From Mesaphorura yosii (taxonomy: Eukaryota; Arthropoda; Collembola; Poduromorpha; Tullbergiidae): DNA of 64,000 bases. Position numbers and translations under genes: made by a program. Below are positions 15,201 through 30,200 of this stretch, in pieces. Location of the stretch: positions 124,001 to 188,000 of the forward strand of contig WIXG01000052.1 of the NCBI GenBank assembly GCA_009869945.1. Direction: 5' to 3'. Position 1 is the first letter of the stretch. Each line of letters begins with the position of its first letter. Below the pieces are notes generated by a model that saw only the letters and a program-made list of their open reading frames with translations, had not been told where the DNA came from and did no database searches.

Positions 15201-18200
15201 TTAGGGAGTTTAAAGAAGCTGCACTTTGCACAAGGCCAAAATACATGTTTCTTTGTATTTGCATTTTAAAGAGGAAATCCCCGCAAATCTGTGCCTTTAT
15301 TATGCAGTTTTCGTTTGTACAATTTTGTAAGCCTTCTCTTTGAAGCAATGTTTATAATGGCAGTGGTGTCGCCGCGGCGGCGGTGAGAAATGCGCACAGA
15401 AAGAAAAATTCCTTTTGAACTTGGTTAAGTTGGTTTTTGTGGTTTTCTTGGTAATTCCTGGAATCTTTTAGTACCTTCTTCCTTTTTTATCATTGTACCA
15501 ACACATCTCGAAGATGATGATCCGAGTGCATCTTGTACTTAGAAGCGTGAATGCAGTTCACGTATTGCATTCGAATGCACCGTATTCGCAACTTGGGAAG
15601 GAATTCTACAACTACTTTCTCAAGCAGGATATGAGAACGAACGCCAAATCTTTCAATATATGAAATTCAAACTTGGAGTGATTGATGACATGCTAAACTG
15701 CCTTGAACATTCAAACTGTCGTGTAACTTCAAATATTATTAGCGAGAACGCGCATACTTCTTCTCTGTCGTTATTAGTGCATGTGTGACATTGGCAAAGT
15801 ATCGCATTGGCATTGGCAGGGGAGGGCTCCCGACCTCTTCGGATCGAAATGTGCACATTATTATTATTTGCTTGCCGGTGCCTGTCATGTCAGCTCTCCG
15901 AAACTTTCATGCGGGTTTATGAAAGAAGTTATTACAAGAGATTTATAAGAGAGATGCTGATACCGTCTCTCGGCATCCAGACGCTGGCTGCTGGCTCGGA
16001 AACTGCTTTCAAGTTAAAGCTGGGCTAGGATGAGAGAGTATATTAAATATAATCTCCAGTCTAAATTTCATCTTGCATTTAGCGCAACCTCGGTTTCATG
16101 TAAGGGCAAAGCAGAACAGAATTTACATAAATATACGCAAAACAACAGCAACATCATCGGGCAGACGCAAAGGCAATATGAACGTGCCTCGGAGCAGTTT
16201 GAGAAAGTAATAATAACCTTTTACACCACACTTGATTTTCTACACCAGAGAGATTACAGATGAAGACTGACTTGTGGAAAGCCTCTTCACACTTCCAATA
16301 TTTGAACCCAGCCCAAACTTCATTGCTGATCAAATTCATGGTTTAAGCCTTTGCAATGCGAGTGATTTACCTTGTGTGATCCCAAATTCTTGACTGAGCA
16401 GGCCAGCTTCACTTCTCGACCAGCTGGAACGGTGATATTCTCAATGGGTTCGGAGAATTCGGGTTCCTCGAGGAGTGGTCCTCCTGTAGAATAAAAATAA
16501 GGCAACGAGCACGTTAGACGCGTACAGATCAGAATTTGAAACAAGTTCAAAGATCGCGGACTGACGCATTGCATCGTAGGTTGTAGCAGCACGTACGTAA
16601 ATGGTTGACTTGACGTGAACTACAATTTATGAACTCGATACATTTTCTTTTCTATTTCCCTCAATATGTACATCAATCTTCTCCGTACAAAGGGAAAATT
16701 TGCTCTTTCTACTTCGCGGTAACTGCAGCACGAACAATTAAATGACATTTATTGGCTTTCTCGTACGCGTACTCAACAAGATCTGAAAGAAAGAAAGCGC
16801 GTACAACACAACGTGGCTGGAATGGGGAACAGAAATCCATAGACGATCTGGTTTTCATTTATTTCAATGCGGGAGAGAGAAAAGAAAATCCCTTAAATTT
16901 TGCCTTTATCTCCAGCTTCCCATTTTTCTCAATTCATTCTTCTGTCACTGGTCTTTAACAGCCTTAAATGTCAACTGTCAAACTTTTGTTATCCAACTCG
17001 CTCGGGTCGGTTCCCCTCAAACGAGTGCAAATCTCACCTTTCTTATCAATACCAATTGTGCTAAATCAATGAAATATGTGGAGCGGGTCCTAATCTCTTA
17101 ATTCATGCAATTTTTAACAATTCTTGACCACGTTTATTGAATTCTGTGAAAGTCAACAGCAATACAAGCACATCGACGTCAAGTACTATTTCATTGTCTA
17201 TCAAAGCAGGTTGCAGTTGATGGCAACTTGACAGACCAGCTTCGATACTGAATATCGATAAGAATACGATGTCGAAGAAAACAGGGATAAGAAAGTGGCG
17301 AACAAAAGGTAGTTGTTTCTTTTTATGTCCAGACGATGAATGGAATGTCAAATGTGTGACTCGGTCGGCCTTTTCTTTTTGTGTTTTTTTTTACCTTTTC
17401 ATGCCTCACGTCGCAACTCGCAGAAAACTAAAACAAGAACGACGTTTTTTAACGTTTGTCTGACTCCGGCTACAACAAGACAGACGGCACGAATTTGTAT
17501 TCTTAAAATGTAAGCCGTACTTGGTTATTTTGTTCACGCATCGAGTCAATTGTTCTTGTTCTATTTTTGTGCGACTACTGCAACATTCCGGGCCTTGCCA
17601 GGCTCTAGCTTTGTACCTTATTGAGGAATTCGCCTGACTGATTTTTGCTGTATTCGTCGATACAATCGTCGTCGCCATCCCAGAAGCAGGATAAAATCTA
17701 TTGTTCGAGTCTTATCGCTGGTTCTTATTTCGTGGATTTGCTTTACTCCGCTTACTAATCTCATTTGTCTTTGTCGCTCAACAACCAAGATTGGAATTTC
17801 TGCAATATTAGCTGCGAGCGCAGAATTCGTTGTGTTTCTGCACTAATGTGTTATGTTTCTGTTTCAACAAAATTATTGTGTCAACAGCAGCGGAAGAGGG
17901 GCGACAATAAATGGCTCAGATTATTTCATTTCACCCAATTTGAATAGAATGTCAATCTACACATTGCAATGCATACATTGCCTTTTGTCTCTGTTATTAT
18001 TGCTTCCCGTCCTTTTCACGGCGATTGTGCAGTGCAAACTAATGATTTGTTAAACTATTTTATTTCTGGCAGCTTTAAATTTAACTAGTTCAATAAATGT
18101 TTGGTTTCATCGGATAAGATCGTACGTATATATTATGTTTTTGCCCCGCAATTGAAGAAGCCTATCCAAATTATTCGAGATTTGACGGCAGGATCGGCCT

Positions 18201-21200
18201 GCGGCTGGAATAAATGAAGGCAACCAAGAACGAGTAGAGGAGAAGCCTGGTAAAGACGGGAGAAAATGTCAACATATTTCAAACCTCAAGTTTCTGCATT
18301 TTCCAGTCATGCTGCATTACGACAGAATTTATCTAGACTCCTCTCCGCTACTCCGCTGCATTTGCATTACTGCATTGTCAGGTTTGGCCCATGAAATCAT
18401 TAAAATCCCTTCACTATGCGTGCCTTGTGCGTGTAACTTTGTAACAACTTCATATTACACTCAAGTTTATGAATTTTGTTTAATGACTCTTGATCATCAT
18501 CATCATGCATCCTTCATCCCTTCCTTATATCTTATTCAGTCTTCAACTATCATCATCCTTGGTTCGGTCTCGGAGCCAAGTTGGGAGCGGGTCTCCACAG
18601 TCTGATGTAGAAGTTGGCTTCAAAAACGTAGTTATTTGGACTTTCTCTCGCCCGAAGCCATCCATTCCAAATCTGTCGGATTTTAAAAATCTGAGTCCGT
18701 CGGGTTCCAAGATCTTATGCGAAAATGAAGCAAATGTATAAACTCTAAGGGTAATTAATTACGGCTACGCCGAGGGGATTTATTGCAACCATGTTTCAGG
18801 TGGAACTTCAACCACATTCTTGCATTAATGCTTAAACTGTTTTTTAGTGGGAACCAAAAGGCAATTGACAAATCAGAAATAGCATAAAGTATTCAGGTAG
18901 CGTCCACGCAATCTACGCTCCAGTCGTCCCATGTGAGCAATAAAGCATTATCACCTTCTCCAGCACGTACGCAGAAGACTTCTTTTGTAATACGAGGCAG
19001 TTCATTCCTGTTCAAGTCAAAGCCGATTGTCTGGGTCGATTTCTTAAAAATAGCTTCATACGCTCGTGGCCGATGATGTATGACCACGAACACGACGTGG
19101 TTGGAATTTCATTTGCGGGCCCAATAATAAAACGTAAAAATCCAGAAGCGTAATGCATTACAAAATTACAAGCAAGCAATAGAAAGTCAATGAAACTGAT
19201 TAGGTAATTTGAGTACAAATACGAAGAGTCCAAAACTTACTCAAATCAAATTGTAAATATTCAACTATGATTAACATTTATAACCAATTTACTTCAGATC
19301 TCTTTTTAAATGAGAGTCAGTACAATAGAAAACTCTGGATTCCAATATTATGACTGCAATACGATATAAAAATTGCAGAATCGAGGCAGGCAGGCAAAGA
19401 ATAATGCTATGATTTCGGGTCGCCATAATGTTAATATAATCTTTTGAATTATACAAGAACGCATTACATGCACCTTCTTCCTGGCGGAGGAAGTTCTCTC
19501 TCAAAGTCAAATAGCTTCCTTTCCTTCCTCCTTCCTCTCCGTTTATTAAACTCATAACCCAAACTCAGACCGGGTCAGGCTCACTGAAACAGCAAGAGCA
19601 GCAGCAGCTCGACAATCAAATTTAGTTTCTCTATTACTTTACTCTTTACAAGATTGCTGCCTATTACTGCATCGCAGTAATGGAATGATGTAACCATTAA
19701 ATATAAGGCCAACCAAAAATAGAGCGACGAACCAAACCTCCGTTCTATTACGCATTATAATGTAACATGACACACAAAACTATTAAATAAACTTTTCCTC
19801 CCCTTCCGCTTCGCTCCAATCTCAAATTCATTCATTTTCCATTCCATTTTTGCTCACTGCCGTGCTTTCGCATATGCGATCTTAAAATGGTTTACTTGAT
19901 AGCTGCGATTTGGTATTTTCTTTCGGGAAATTAAAAAAAAACGAATCGGCGCGGCGTTTGCTTAAGAATTCAGATCAATGCAGTCGCAATGAATTTATTT
20001 CTCGGAGTAGTCCAGGGAAGTAATGAATCCATTTGATTACAAATCAAATAAGATGTTGTCCGAGTTAAATTACGTTATGACTTTATTACCTCCTTTCAGC
20101 ATGAAATGAAGAAGCCCCAGCATGAGAATGGTAAATAGCGAATGCCCGTAATATTTCTGGAGCTTATTTTATGCCCAAGATTGATTGGAAACAATAAACG
20201 GACTTTGTCCAATAATTCTTTTATGTAGGATTGTGGAGTACAGCGCGCAGGTCAATAAAACGATTCGCCGTAGTTTTGCGCATAAAAATGATGAACGACG
20301 CATGTGATGGTATCATCATCTGTAGTCGTAATAATGCGGCGCTCAAGCATCGACTACTTCGTACTGATTGAGTAATGGATTTAGACAAGGCGGCGACCCG
20401 ATCCAATTCTTTTATTAAATCTCCTGGCGGACATCGAAGCATCAATCTCGTAATGCTCATTTATTACGGCTATTAACTGCTCACAACTTTGCGCAAAGGA
20501 ATTGCACTGGCAATAAAAAAGTGTACAAGAAAAATTGACTTGAGACATGAATCACGAACACGAACGCAGTGGGAGAAATCATCTCAAGAAATTATTGCCA
20601 AACTTAACTGGAAGAGATGCTCATTAGGAGATGAATTGTAAATAAGAAAGGCTTCCAATAGTGTTTAGAGCCTTGGAGAATTTTTAATTTCCGATATCTT
20701 CGAGAGCATCTCCGGATATGCCACGTAAGCTCAAGCTCAACGTGGCATTAATCGCGTGGTAATTGGGAAATGTCACCTTGCATCGGGAGTTCTGGCTCAA
20801 TCGACGGCTTTAATAATAAATATTTTATCGCCATTGATTAATGGAATTTCACATGGCGTCGTCAATTTTGAGTTTACGTTCATGCTTGAAGGCTAAACGA
20901 TTGTATACTACCATAATTATGACCTGTATCATTGTAGACAGTAGGCAATGCTGGAGAAAAAAGTTGTGACTGTCAACCTCTTCTGAAAATCAATTCTTAA
21001 ATTAGTTCAAGGAATTCATGCGAAGTTCAGTAGAGCAGAGTAAGCATTAAATTGGTCAAGGCAGGCCTTCAGGAAGCCTTGTCACAGGTGTCTGCTTAAA
21101 ATGTAAAATCGTGTTGTTAAAAAAAGCTTAAAAATAATGAAATGGAAGTGGATGGTAGTCAAAGGTTTTCGAATTTCATGTTATTTTGTATTTAAGGTAT

Positions 21201-24200
21201 TTTTAGCCTTTAGCAATTCTGGAGTCTGAATTCTTTAAGATAGGACACCTGTCTGTGAAAGGATTGTGTCCAAACTGAAGTACCCTAATGGCCATGATCT
21301 TTTACTTGAGTTGTTTGTGTGGCACCACAAAAGCAACAATGTACCATACAATAATGCTTCCCATGCTCCTTGACCCTAAGGTAGAAAGGAGAGTAAGGTA
21401 AAACGAATTATAAAAAATATTTTTACGCCCAAAATAAACTTTGAAATACATTCGTTTTCCAAGAAATATTTTTATTCTGTGATTTGAGTTAGCCTTGTCA
21501 ACACCGTCAATTCAGTGCCAATCGTTAGCAAATCAAAGTCTCATAATCATGTATTCATTCCTGAAAGTCAGTGTTTTTCTCCTGTTCCCTTTGTTGGCCG
21601 TTGCCGAGACTTACTACGAAGTCCGGTCATCAAATGGCGAAACAACTCTGCAGCCCGCTTCCGCCGTTGGAAACCTGGAGCATGTTCCCCAGCAGCAAGT
21701 TCAGCAACAGCAACCGCAACAAATCATTGGACAACAGCAGTCACAGGCACCGGCGCAAACCAGCAACGGATTCCGACCTTTAGGTTACTTTTCCCTGGAA
21801 ACCCCGTCCTTCTTCGGTCTTGGGGAAGCGAATACCCTTCCGTTTATTGGAGGAGCAATCATCGGAGTAGCGCTGGTCCTCCTCTGGCAGTACGTGGTTT
21901 CCTGGGTCACCCGTTTGGGATGGGGAAGCAAATTGTTGGCAACCAAATTTGGCTACGAGGAAGAGGTAGCTGAGGAACCGGAAACTGGGGATCTGAAGAA
22001 GAATACGGACGCCCCGCACAAGGCAGTGGAGAAAACTGACGAGGCTAAGACTAGAAGAAAGCGACACGCGATGCGGGTAAGTTTTGCCTTGCTTCGATAC
22101 TAAGCGTCGGTGGGGAAAGTGAGACGCGTTCGCTTGAACTCGACACTGATTTCATCGCGCTTTCTTGTAATTGTAGTTGGCCCGAACTGCTGGACGAATT
22201 CAACGCTCAATCGATGATTTCGAGTACAAATACCGACCGGAAGACTGAAGCCTACGCGGGTAATCAATCCAATTGCGACTGTGTTCAGACAAAATTGCAT
22301 TCAAGAATTAATAGAATTAAATTTCAATCCTTGTTCTTCCATAATATTTCATTTCTTCGTACTCAAGTGTCTCGATAATTAGTTTTTAATAAATGTATGC
22401 ATTTAATGTGCGAAAGTGCACATCAAAACTTCATGTGAGTTTGTAACCTAATATTTCCACAATTTGCCCCAACCGAAGTATATGGCGTACTCTAATTATA
22501 TGGTACAACTCATCAAAATACGTAAAATTCCGTATCCACCAGCCTGGCGTGTCGTTTGGTCGTATAAATTGTCATTTGCAACGTGGCACTTCGCTTGTTT
22601 TGACTTTCATGGAATTTGTACTTTCTCGGAACTCGTCCACATCCACGCTTCATTTGGCTGTCGTGTCAGTTTTGGTAAATAAGATGGCCCATCCATGCAT
22701 AGCCATGAACTGAATACCACTCGTGCAAGGTTTGCATACGTGAATTTCACCATACTATTAGCAAACAAGTCAGAACCCGGTAATTGCCAAATTCGCTATT
22801 AGTTATTGATGAAATCGATAGGCTTTGTGTCGTTGTCCCTACATACGTTGAAGCAGTACACGCAAGTAGCAGCACACTTTTCAGCGAAATTCCTTTTAAA
22901 CTTCAAGGTTATTGGAACACCCATTGCACTTGTGTCTCTTGAAACTGTATTGATTTCTAATTAAAAGACTTTCTGAAAGACTAATCAGACCCTGAGGCCT
23001 CTGAGTGGCGATTTCCCGTTTAATTGATACGCCAATGGTAAAAAGTCTTGAAGATGTGGGACATCTGTGGTCTGCCCGCATAAAATTCAAGGACCTGTTT
23101 CAACTGTGGCTATCTTTCAGTAGTCACAAATGCTTACATTTAAATGCAGCTGAATTACCGTAAATGCGAATTTCATTGAACGCATATTGTCTAAGCTTGC
23201 GATGCACTTTGATTAACGGCCACGCCTTTTCTCCAATTTCCAATCAATGTAATATACAGAATCCAGTTCGAAATCGTGTTTTAAAATGAAGACAACTGTA
23301 GGGTTTCTTTAATTTTAATGATCGATTATTCAAAACCCACTCAATACATTCACGGGCAAGGTTGGTCAGGATCATGAGAAATTTCTAGGAACAGAAAGCG
23401 TAGCGTACTGAACTGTTTCGGAAGCAGAAGTTATCACCACTTGAATGCACGTGCAGGTATAACCCGCAAAAGACAGAACCATATAAAATATTTGCCACGA
23501 TTGCAAAAATTTCGGCCCAGTTTGGCAATATTGCTAGCCTTCCACCATTGGAATCAATGCTTTTCGGCGACGATTGGAGTCAAACCTCACGTCGTCCTGT
23601 TGTGAAACACATCCCCAAATTTGCGCCTTCGTCTTTAGTAGCATTGCATAGGAAGAGTTGTATGGACTCCTCTAGTAAAAATGACAGGCACTAAGAAACT
23701 AGTCATTAAGCCGAGTACCTAAAGCAATAACTGACGTGGGCCGATACTTTTGTGACCTCAACCTGCGAAGCCACTTGCCTTATTCGCTTATTGCTGTTTA
23801 CCAGCAACTTTAAACCCAAGCCACGAAACAATAATCTGGATTCCTGGAATTATTAATAAAAAGTCGGCCCTTCCAATGCCATTTCTATTGAAATTGATTC
23901 CCGAAACCGAACGACGTAGAAGAAAGACCTTTAAAACCAGCCATCAAAACCAGGACGCTACGTCAACCCGTGGAACTTTGTCTTCTAGTCACCTTTCAGC
24001 ACTGGACAAGTTCGGTACCTGCCAAATCCGCCCCGCGCTTGAAAATTTAAAACTGCGTAGTTGTTTCACTAACAGGACAACTTAACATAAGTGCAAAATA
24101 GTGTAACTAGTTCATCCTATACTACTACGTCCTACGACCATTTAAAAATTAGAATGGGTGAGTTGACATATTTCTTTAAATCGCCGCTTTCCTTCCGACT

Positions 24201-27200
24201 GGATTTTTAACTTCTCTTCGTATATTCGCAGGAGTCTCAAAACGTGAACTTGCAGTCGCAACCACGGCCGCCGTCTTAGCCGTGTTTCTCCTGTTCGCAT
24301 TCATAGCCGTCGGCGCGCTCGTCGTGTTACCATTTGTGAAGATGCCCGAGGCTATCATTGTTGGAAATGCGACTGGGTTGGTCGTGGCTGACGCGGGTCC
24401 AATGGGTGAGATCTCCATTGTACCCGAAATACGGATGCGACTTAAAGTCTCCATTTAAGGCGAAGGTCAAGCCGAAGAAGTCAGCAACATTTAATCGTAA
24501 TTCGTAATCTGTACTTTGTGTGTAACTACAATTCTTCCCACAGAGTTTTGTATGTCCAGCCACGGTAGTTAAATAGTCGCGTAGTCTCAGAAGAGCAGAA
24601 AACTCACAATAGTTTTAATTATGTTGCATTTGTTTTGTGTCATCATAACACCTTCATCCAGTGACCTGGAGAAATCACTTCAGTACCTGAGAGTGAGAAT
24701 AGAATGCAAGCAAGCAAGCATGCATTTCTTTAAATTGTGACCTGAAACATAACATGGCCCGGATAGTACCTGTTTTTGCAAATTTTATTTATTAATTAAG
24801 ACGATTTACGCGTGAGAATGAAGAATTAAAGATTTATCTCACCAATGGCGCTTGTACCTGGTTTTTGCAGCGTGCTTTAATATTTTAGGTTGTCTTCTCT
24901 CCCCAGATTGGTTGGACGTGACAAACCACGCCGTGAAAGTTTTGTGTTATGTTATTTTGTGTACAAAAAGTCAAGCAATACAGCATAATTATTTAATTTG
25001 ATGTAGAAGTTGAAGCCTTTGCTCTTACGAAGTTGAAATAAACCAAATTTTTTGAAGACGAATTGCAACGGGAAATGTGAAAGTGAATTGATTTTTTCGA
25101 GCGTTACCAAAAAGTCATCCGTCAAACAGAACTATGCTCATTGCGTGTCCTAATGTGCTTTTCTGGTCATAAAAGTTTTGTTTTTGCGAAATTGATGTCA
25201 TTCATAATTTACTTACTCGCGAAATGCATATGCAAGAAAACGATTGTAGAAATTACTGCTCCACGTGGTATTTAAATAAGGTGCGGCATACACGCTACAT
25301 GCCTTCGGCATTTCGTAGATCTGCATTTCATTTCGGGAAATGGACAAACCAATGGAACCATGTTGTTTCAAAAGGATGACGCTGGACGAAGTTATTTTGG
25401 GGAAACTTTGATTAATTATTCATTTGCTGACATCGTAACTTTGCATTGGTCAATTACTATTTTGCTATCCATCATAAAAATTTTATATCACTTTTGTACA
25501 GCCCTCCTCCAAAGTTAAAATAGAATCGCCCCTGTCGCCTCCTAACCGGCGAGGCGTGTGTTCGTCGAGAAATATTTTATGCTTGCAACCGTCAAAACAT
25601 TTTAATGTTTAACGGCCATTCAGCGAGCGTTCCTCCCGTTTTTTCGCTTGTACATAAAACTTGACAGAAAACTGTTCTAACACGGTACACGTCTTCTTCT
25701 ACTTATCTTAGTCCTTTCATCCGCTGTTCGGCAGGTCAAACTCCAGTTAAGCGGTGTCCCAGCACAGACTCTGCCAACGCAATGTTGTGCAATTCAGGCA
25801 CTAAAGCGTTGTTATGTTGGTAGAGTAGCCGTTAGCACATGTTACAGTTCAAGGGAAAGTCAGTTGGATGATCTTAATGGGAGCGTTCGGAGAGCAGGAA
25901 TGGCTTTCATTGATAGGAAATCACAAAAGAATGTACTTCTCAGAGACGGCCGGGACGCCGAAAGAAGCTTGTGATTTCTCTAATGAGACACGTCGCGCTT
26001 GTGCTCTTTCAGTTTCTTTTCACTCATCCATTGAGAGATGTTGTAAGGTGAAGCCGCAGCAGTACATCATGATTGAGAAAAGTGCATCTTGTACCTTGAA
26101 TGTCTGAATTAGCAACCACGTCACGCCGACCGACCATATCTCAAGCGTGGAGAAAGCATACGCTGCGCTGCACTTTGAATGCGGAAATAAATGCTAACGA
26201 TGAGCAACGGCAGATAAGAGAGCAGACAAGGCAAGACAAGCGATGAAAGCAAAGGAGTTCGCTTTGTGGAAGAAGCAGGAAGAGCAACCGTGAGACAAAT
26301 CTGAAGAGCTGTGCTATGGAAGAAGAGACTCGAACTGCTACACAGCACCATTTGGCCATTAAGGTGGAGATTGGGAGAGAAGATACTCTTATCTTGCACG
26401 CTGCGTCAGCGACGAGCAAGGCAGAGAAAGTAAATGCATGTCAGATAAAACATTCTTTTTATCGTCAAATCAAATTCACATTCACATTGCTTTAGTAGGC
26501 TTCATGTCCCAATTAAAGATGACTGCATTCACGAACTTACACAGCCGACAAGAGACTAGCGGACAAGAACCGAGGCACCAAGTCGGTGACTCACAACTTG
26601 TTATTTGCGTAACTTTCACTTCACCTTTGCACACTAAATTCAATCTACTCTGAGCGGCGGCTCTCGGACTGTTCAAGAATCGCTCTCGAATCTTGCGAAT
26701 CGCAACGAGTGCTTTCAAGTATTATTATTAGTGAGCAGGAACAAGAACAAAAATTGTTAAAGTGGTCCTTCAGGTTTCTCCGTCGAATTTAAAGTGCGCG
26801 AGGGTTCTGTGCATCGAATCGGGTTCGGCCCGGGCTACTACTAAGGCCCTTATTATTCACGTCTCGTTCGACGCACCAAAGTTAAATAAACCCTCCGACT
26901 TTGCGTTGCAGTGGCTAAACAACTTCTTGTCAAAGATACTCGGTCGGGGCGTTTGTGTTTCATTGGATTTGCCTTTATTTTTTAGAAACTTCGAGGCTGA
27001 AAGTCTCTCAAAAATCTCCCCTTCTTTCGAGCGGTAGCCGTCCAGCGTCCGTAGAAAAGAAGGAAGATTTTCTCGGGAAGATCTTCCCGCATGCATGCTT
27101 GAATTGAGCCTCAGATGAGAAAAGTCAAGAGAAGAATTTGAGGAAGATTCTCCCTCGCCTCAATTTTCACTTCTTTTTTTCGTTTCTACTTCGAGGTTCG

Positions 27201-30200
27201 TGTCGGAGAAAGAATCTGTGGCATAATTTTTGTGGAGCTGAACCGCAGTGCAGTTACTCCCCGTCGTTGCAGTTCGAGTAAACACATCAAACACCATCTC
27301 CGCGGCGGCAAGACCAAGGCGTGATGATGCCAAAAATGGAAATTTCCGCATGGAAAAGAATTCCTTGCAAAGGCTCCTGCTTCTTATTTACATTGTATTA
27401 CATAACATTCAACTCAACTCTTCTGCCTCTGCTCCTGCCCTACCCGCCTGTCTGTCTCTCTCAAGTGTACAATTTACATGACATTTTGCATAATACACTT
27501 CGTACTGCAGCCGCAGCAGACGCAAAGTAAACGGTGGAGGAATAATATTCGACGATTATACTTTAGATTTAGTTGAATGCGAATCCACAATCGGTACACA
27601 GCCTCACGGCTAGAAAAAGTGATAATATGTGCGGTGAATAATAATAATAAAATGGTTACATTTTTGTGTACGCGCGCGGATATAGAAAGAGTGCAGGAGC
27701 AGGGAAAGAAATCATTTCCATATTATTACATACTTAAACAACACCATACAAGATGCGGCTCAAGAGAAAGGAAAGGAAATTGTGCCATTGGCTTGGGCTT
27801 TAATTGTATGTGTGTCAAATGCCGGTAGTAAAAGCAATTTGTGGGGTTTTCTCCGGCGAATTATGCATGCAAAAATGTGACAAATCAATTCCTTTCCGCT
27901 CCACTTCATTTGAAATGCCTGCGTGAATTTGTAGATCGAGGATTAGAGCGACAGTTTCTCTGGGCCTCTGGAATTCACTGACCGCAATTTGCAACAGTCA
28001 GAGTCAAGAGGGACATAAGAATGAATGACAAATCCCATCTAAACTGTCATTCTATCTTCGCACAAGTGGTCAGACAGAATTTTACAACCAAGACTTCGAG
28101 ACTTCAGACTTTTAACTGATGGATTGTTACCCGGTCTGCAGTGTTAAGTTTGATTCTAATTGAACATCTAAATTGGGAATGATATTTTGTCAAAAGTCAA
28201 AGATTAATCGAAAATATCACCCTCTGACAACATCGACAGCGACATGCAAGCGTTTACAGCATTCCTGTGCGAGTGAGAGCATTTAATGCCATGAACGACT
28301 ACTGTCGCTGCGCTGTTACGTGATCAAATCGACGACAGAAAGAATGACATTGTCAGGCACACGATGTACGGCTCCAACAGAAAACCGTTTACACTAACAA
28401 CGGCAAACCACAGCAGTCACGGCATTTGTCAAATAAAAGAAAAGCGCTGTCACGAAGAAGTCGACATTATTTAATTATTTATGCCTTCAGCGTCATCCTT
28501 CTGTTCTTTCTCTACTCTCCACTGCACCGTACTGCAGTGGCAATATTACTACGTGTTGCTGACACCCTTCTGCTTTTCTTTCTATTTTCTAGGAGACCTA
28601 AATGGAAATGGCTACACTGCAGCTAAACCGTAACGCTTTGAATGACGTGTGTAAATAAACCAAGGAAAAATGCATTGGAGGCCAACGCATTAAGCCCACT
28701 CCATTGCAGGAGCAGTTGTTCCATTACATAAATTACTCGAGTGTACTTAACCTTGCTACTTAATTTGTGCTTGCACTTGCACTTGAGCGGTGCCTGCTGT
28801 AATTCATATCAGAAACAAAGACGCAAAATGAGGTTCAGATTTAGCAGAAGCAAAAACCCGGAAATGCAACTAAAAGCCAAGTTCATTTACCTAAGCGTTG
28901 ACCCATTCCAGCGGACACCCTTTCTTTGGTTAAGAAAACCAGTTGGAAGAATGAAAAATGAAACTTTTACAAAGTAGATATCTGCTCAGCATGAGCGAGA
29001 GCTCAAGACGAGACTCGATGCACTCGCAAGTGCAATAAACGCATTACTCATATCGTACACAATGCAGTAGTAGCTAGAGAAGAGAAAGCAAATGTAGATT
29101 AATATTACGAAACACGAGTTGAGGCTAGCAGGCCAAGGAGGGGTTGTTCGCCATAGATTTACAACTCCAACATTATAAAAGCAGTAAAAGGCAGAAGTCC
29201 CATTGCTCGATTATTTGTAGTGCGAGGGAACTAGAGAATGAAAAAGGAGAAAACAGTGACACACGTACAAAGAGCAATTTCCTGTAGATAAACATGTGTG
29301 AAGAGGAACTGCAGAAAGTCTCATTTCCTCCGCGTACTCTCCGCTGCCGCGAGAAGAAAGCCAGAAGAGAGAATGCGGAAGGCATCTCCAGAAAAAAAAA
29401 GTGGGAAATGCAGAATAGGAAACGGGTAAACCACAAAGAATTTAGAATGGATTCTGATTTGTTAATTCTCGGCAATGTTTTAACTTATAACTGCCAATCT
29501 TCGATCTATTTCGAGTCAGATGCTGATTTTAGCAATTTTAGCTTCGTGAATATTGCTTCTCAGTATCGACCACAACTCATTAGTCGCATAATTTCGAGCA
29601 GCCAACACTTGCTTGCCCCGTCGTGGCGTGCCCTTGCGTTGCGTTGCCCATCTGTTTGTTCTTCTGTCCCGTTATAATTCAATTACCGTCTCATCCACGA
29701 ACCTCTTAGCTCTCGGAGAGCGTGAGCGAGCTTAGTATTTCTGCAGCGAAGTGTTGAAAGTAAACGTGTCATAAACTTTATTCCATAAAAAAGAGCAGCA
29801 GTGCAGCGAAACAGACGCTTCACGTTCTCGTCTCGGAGAGTGTCAGCCACTTTCACACATTTGCTTTTATGAGTTGTATTATTTTTGCGCTTTCTCCCTG
29901 ATACGTCTGACTTCCGTATTTCTCTTCGAATGCACAAAACCCAAAGAAAAGAAATACACAATAGAGCACGGTACATTGATTGAGAAGTACATAAAGGAAA
30001 AGACAACAACTTAAACACTAGAAAACGTGAACGTAAGCGCGCTATTCTATTGGGCGACTGCAGGAGTAAAAATAAGAATGGAATAGAAATGCCCTGAGTG
30101 GGTTTACAAAAGAAAAATGCATTAACAGGAGTACGAAAATGCACAAGTTGATTTAACAAAAAGGCGAAGGCGAAAGGCGACTTTTCTGAAAGGATGAGGT

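Larger units (their letters stand above)
9524..16370. other. DIP-like introns around the Ig1 exons
   Basis: Apart from the exons at 13119-13157 and 13235-13403, the two longer introns (9524-13118 and 13404-16370) contain only short frames without motifs. Both are typical AT-leaning intronic sequence. Nothing else was recognised. Confidence 0.5.

Noticed and set aside
26121-26419. Two overlapping 92-codon minus-strand frames
   Set aside because: Opposite a purine-rich tract, open in two frames at once and without motifs. A composition effect.
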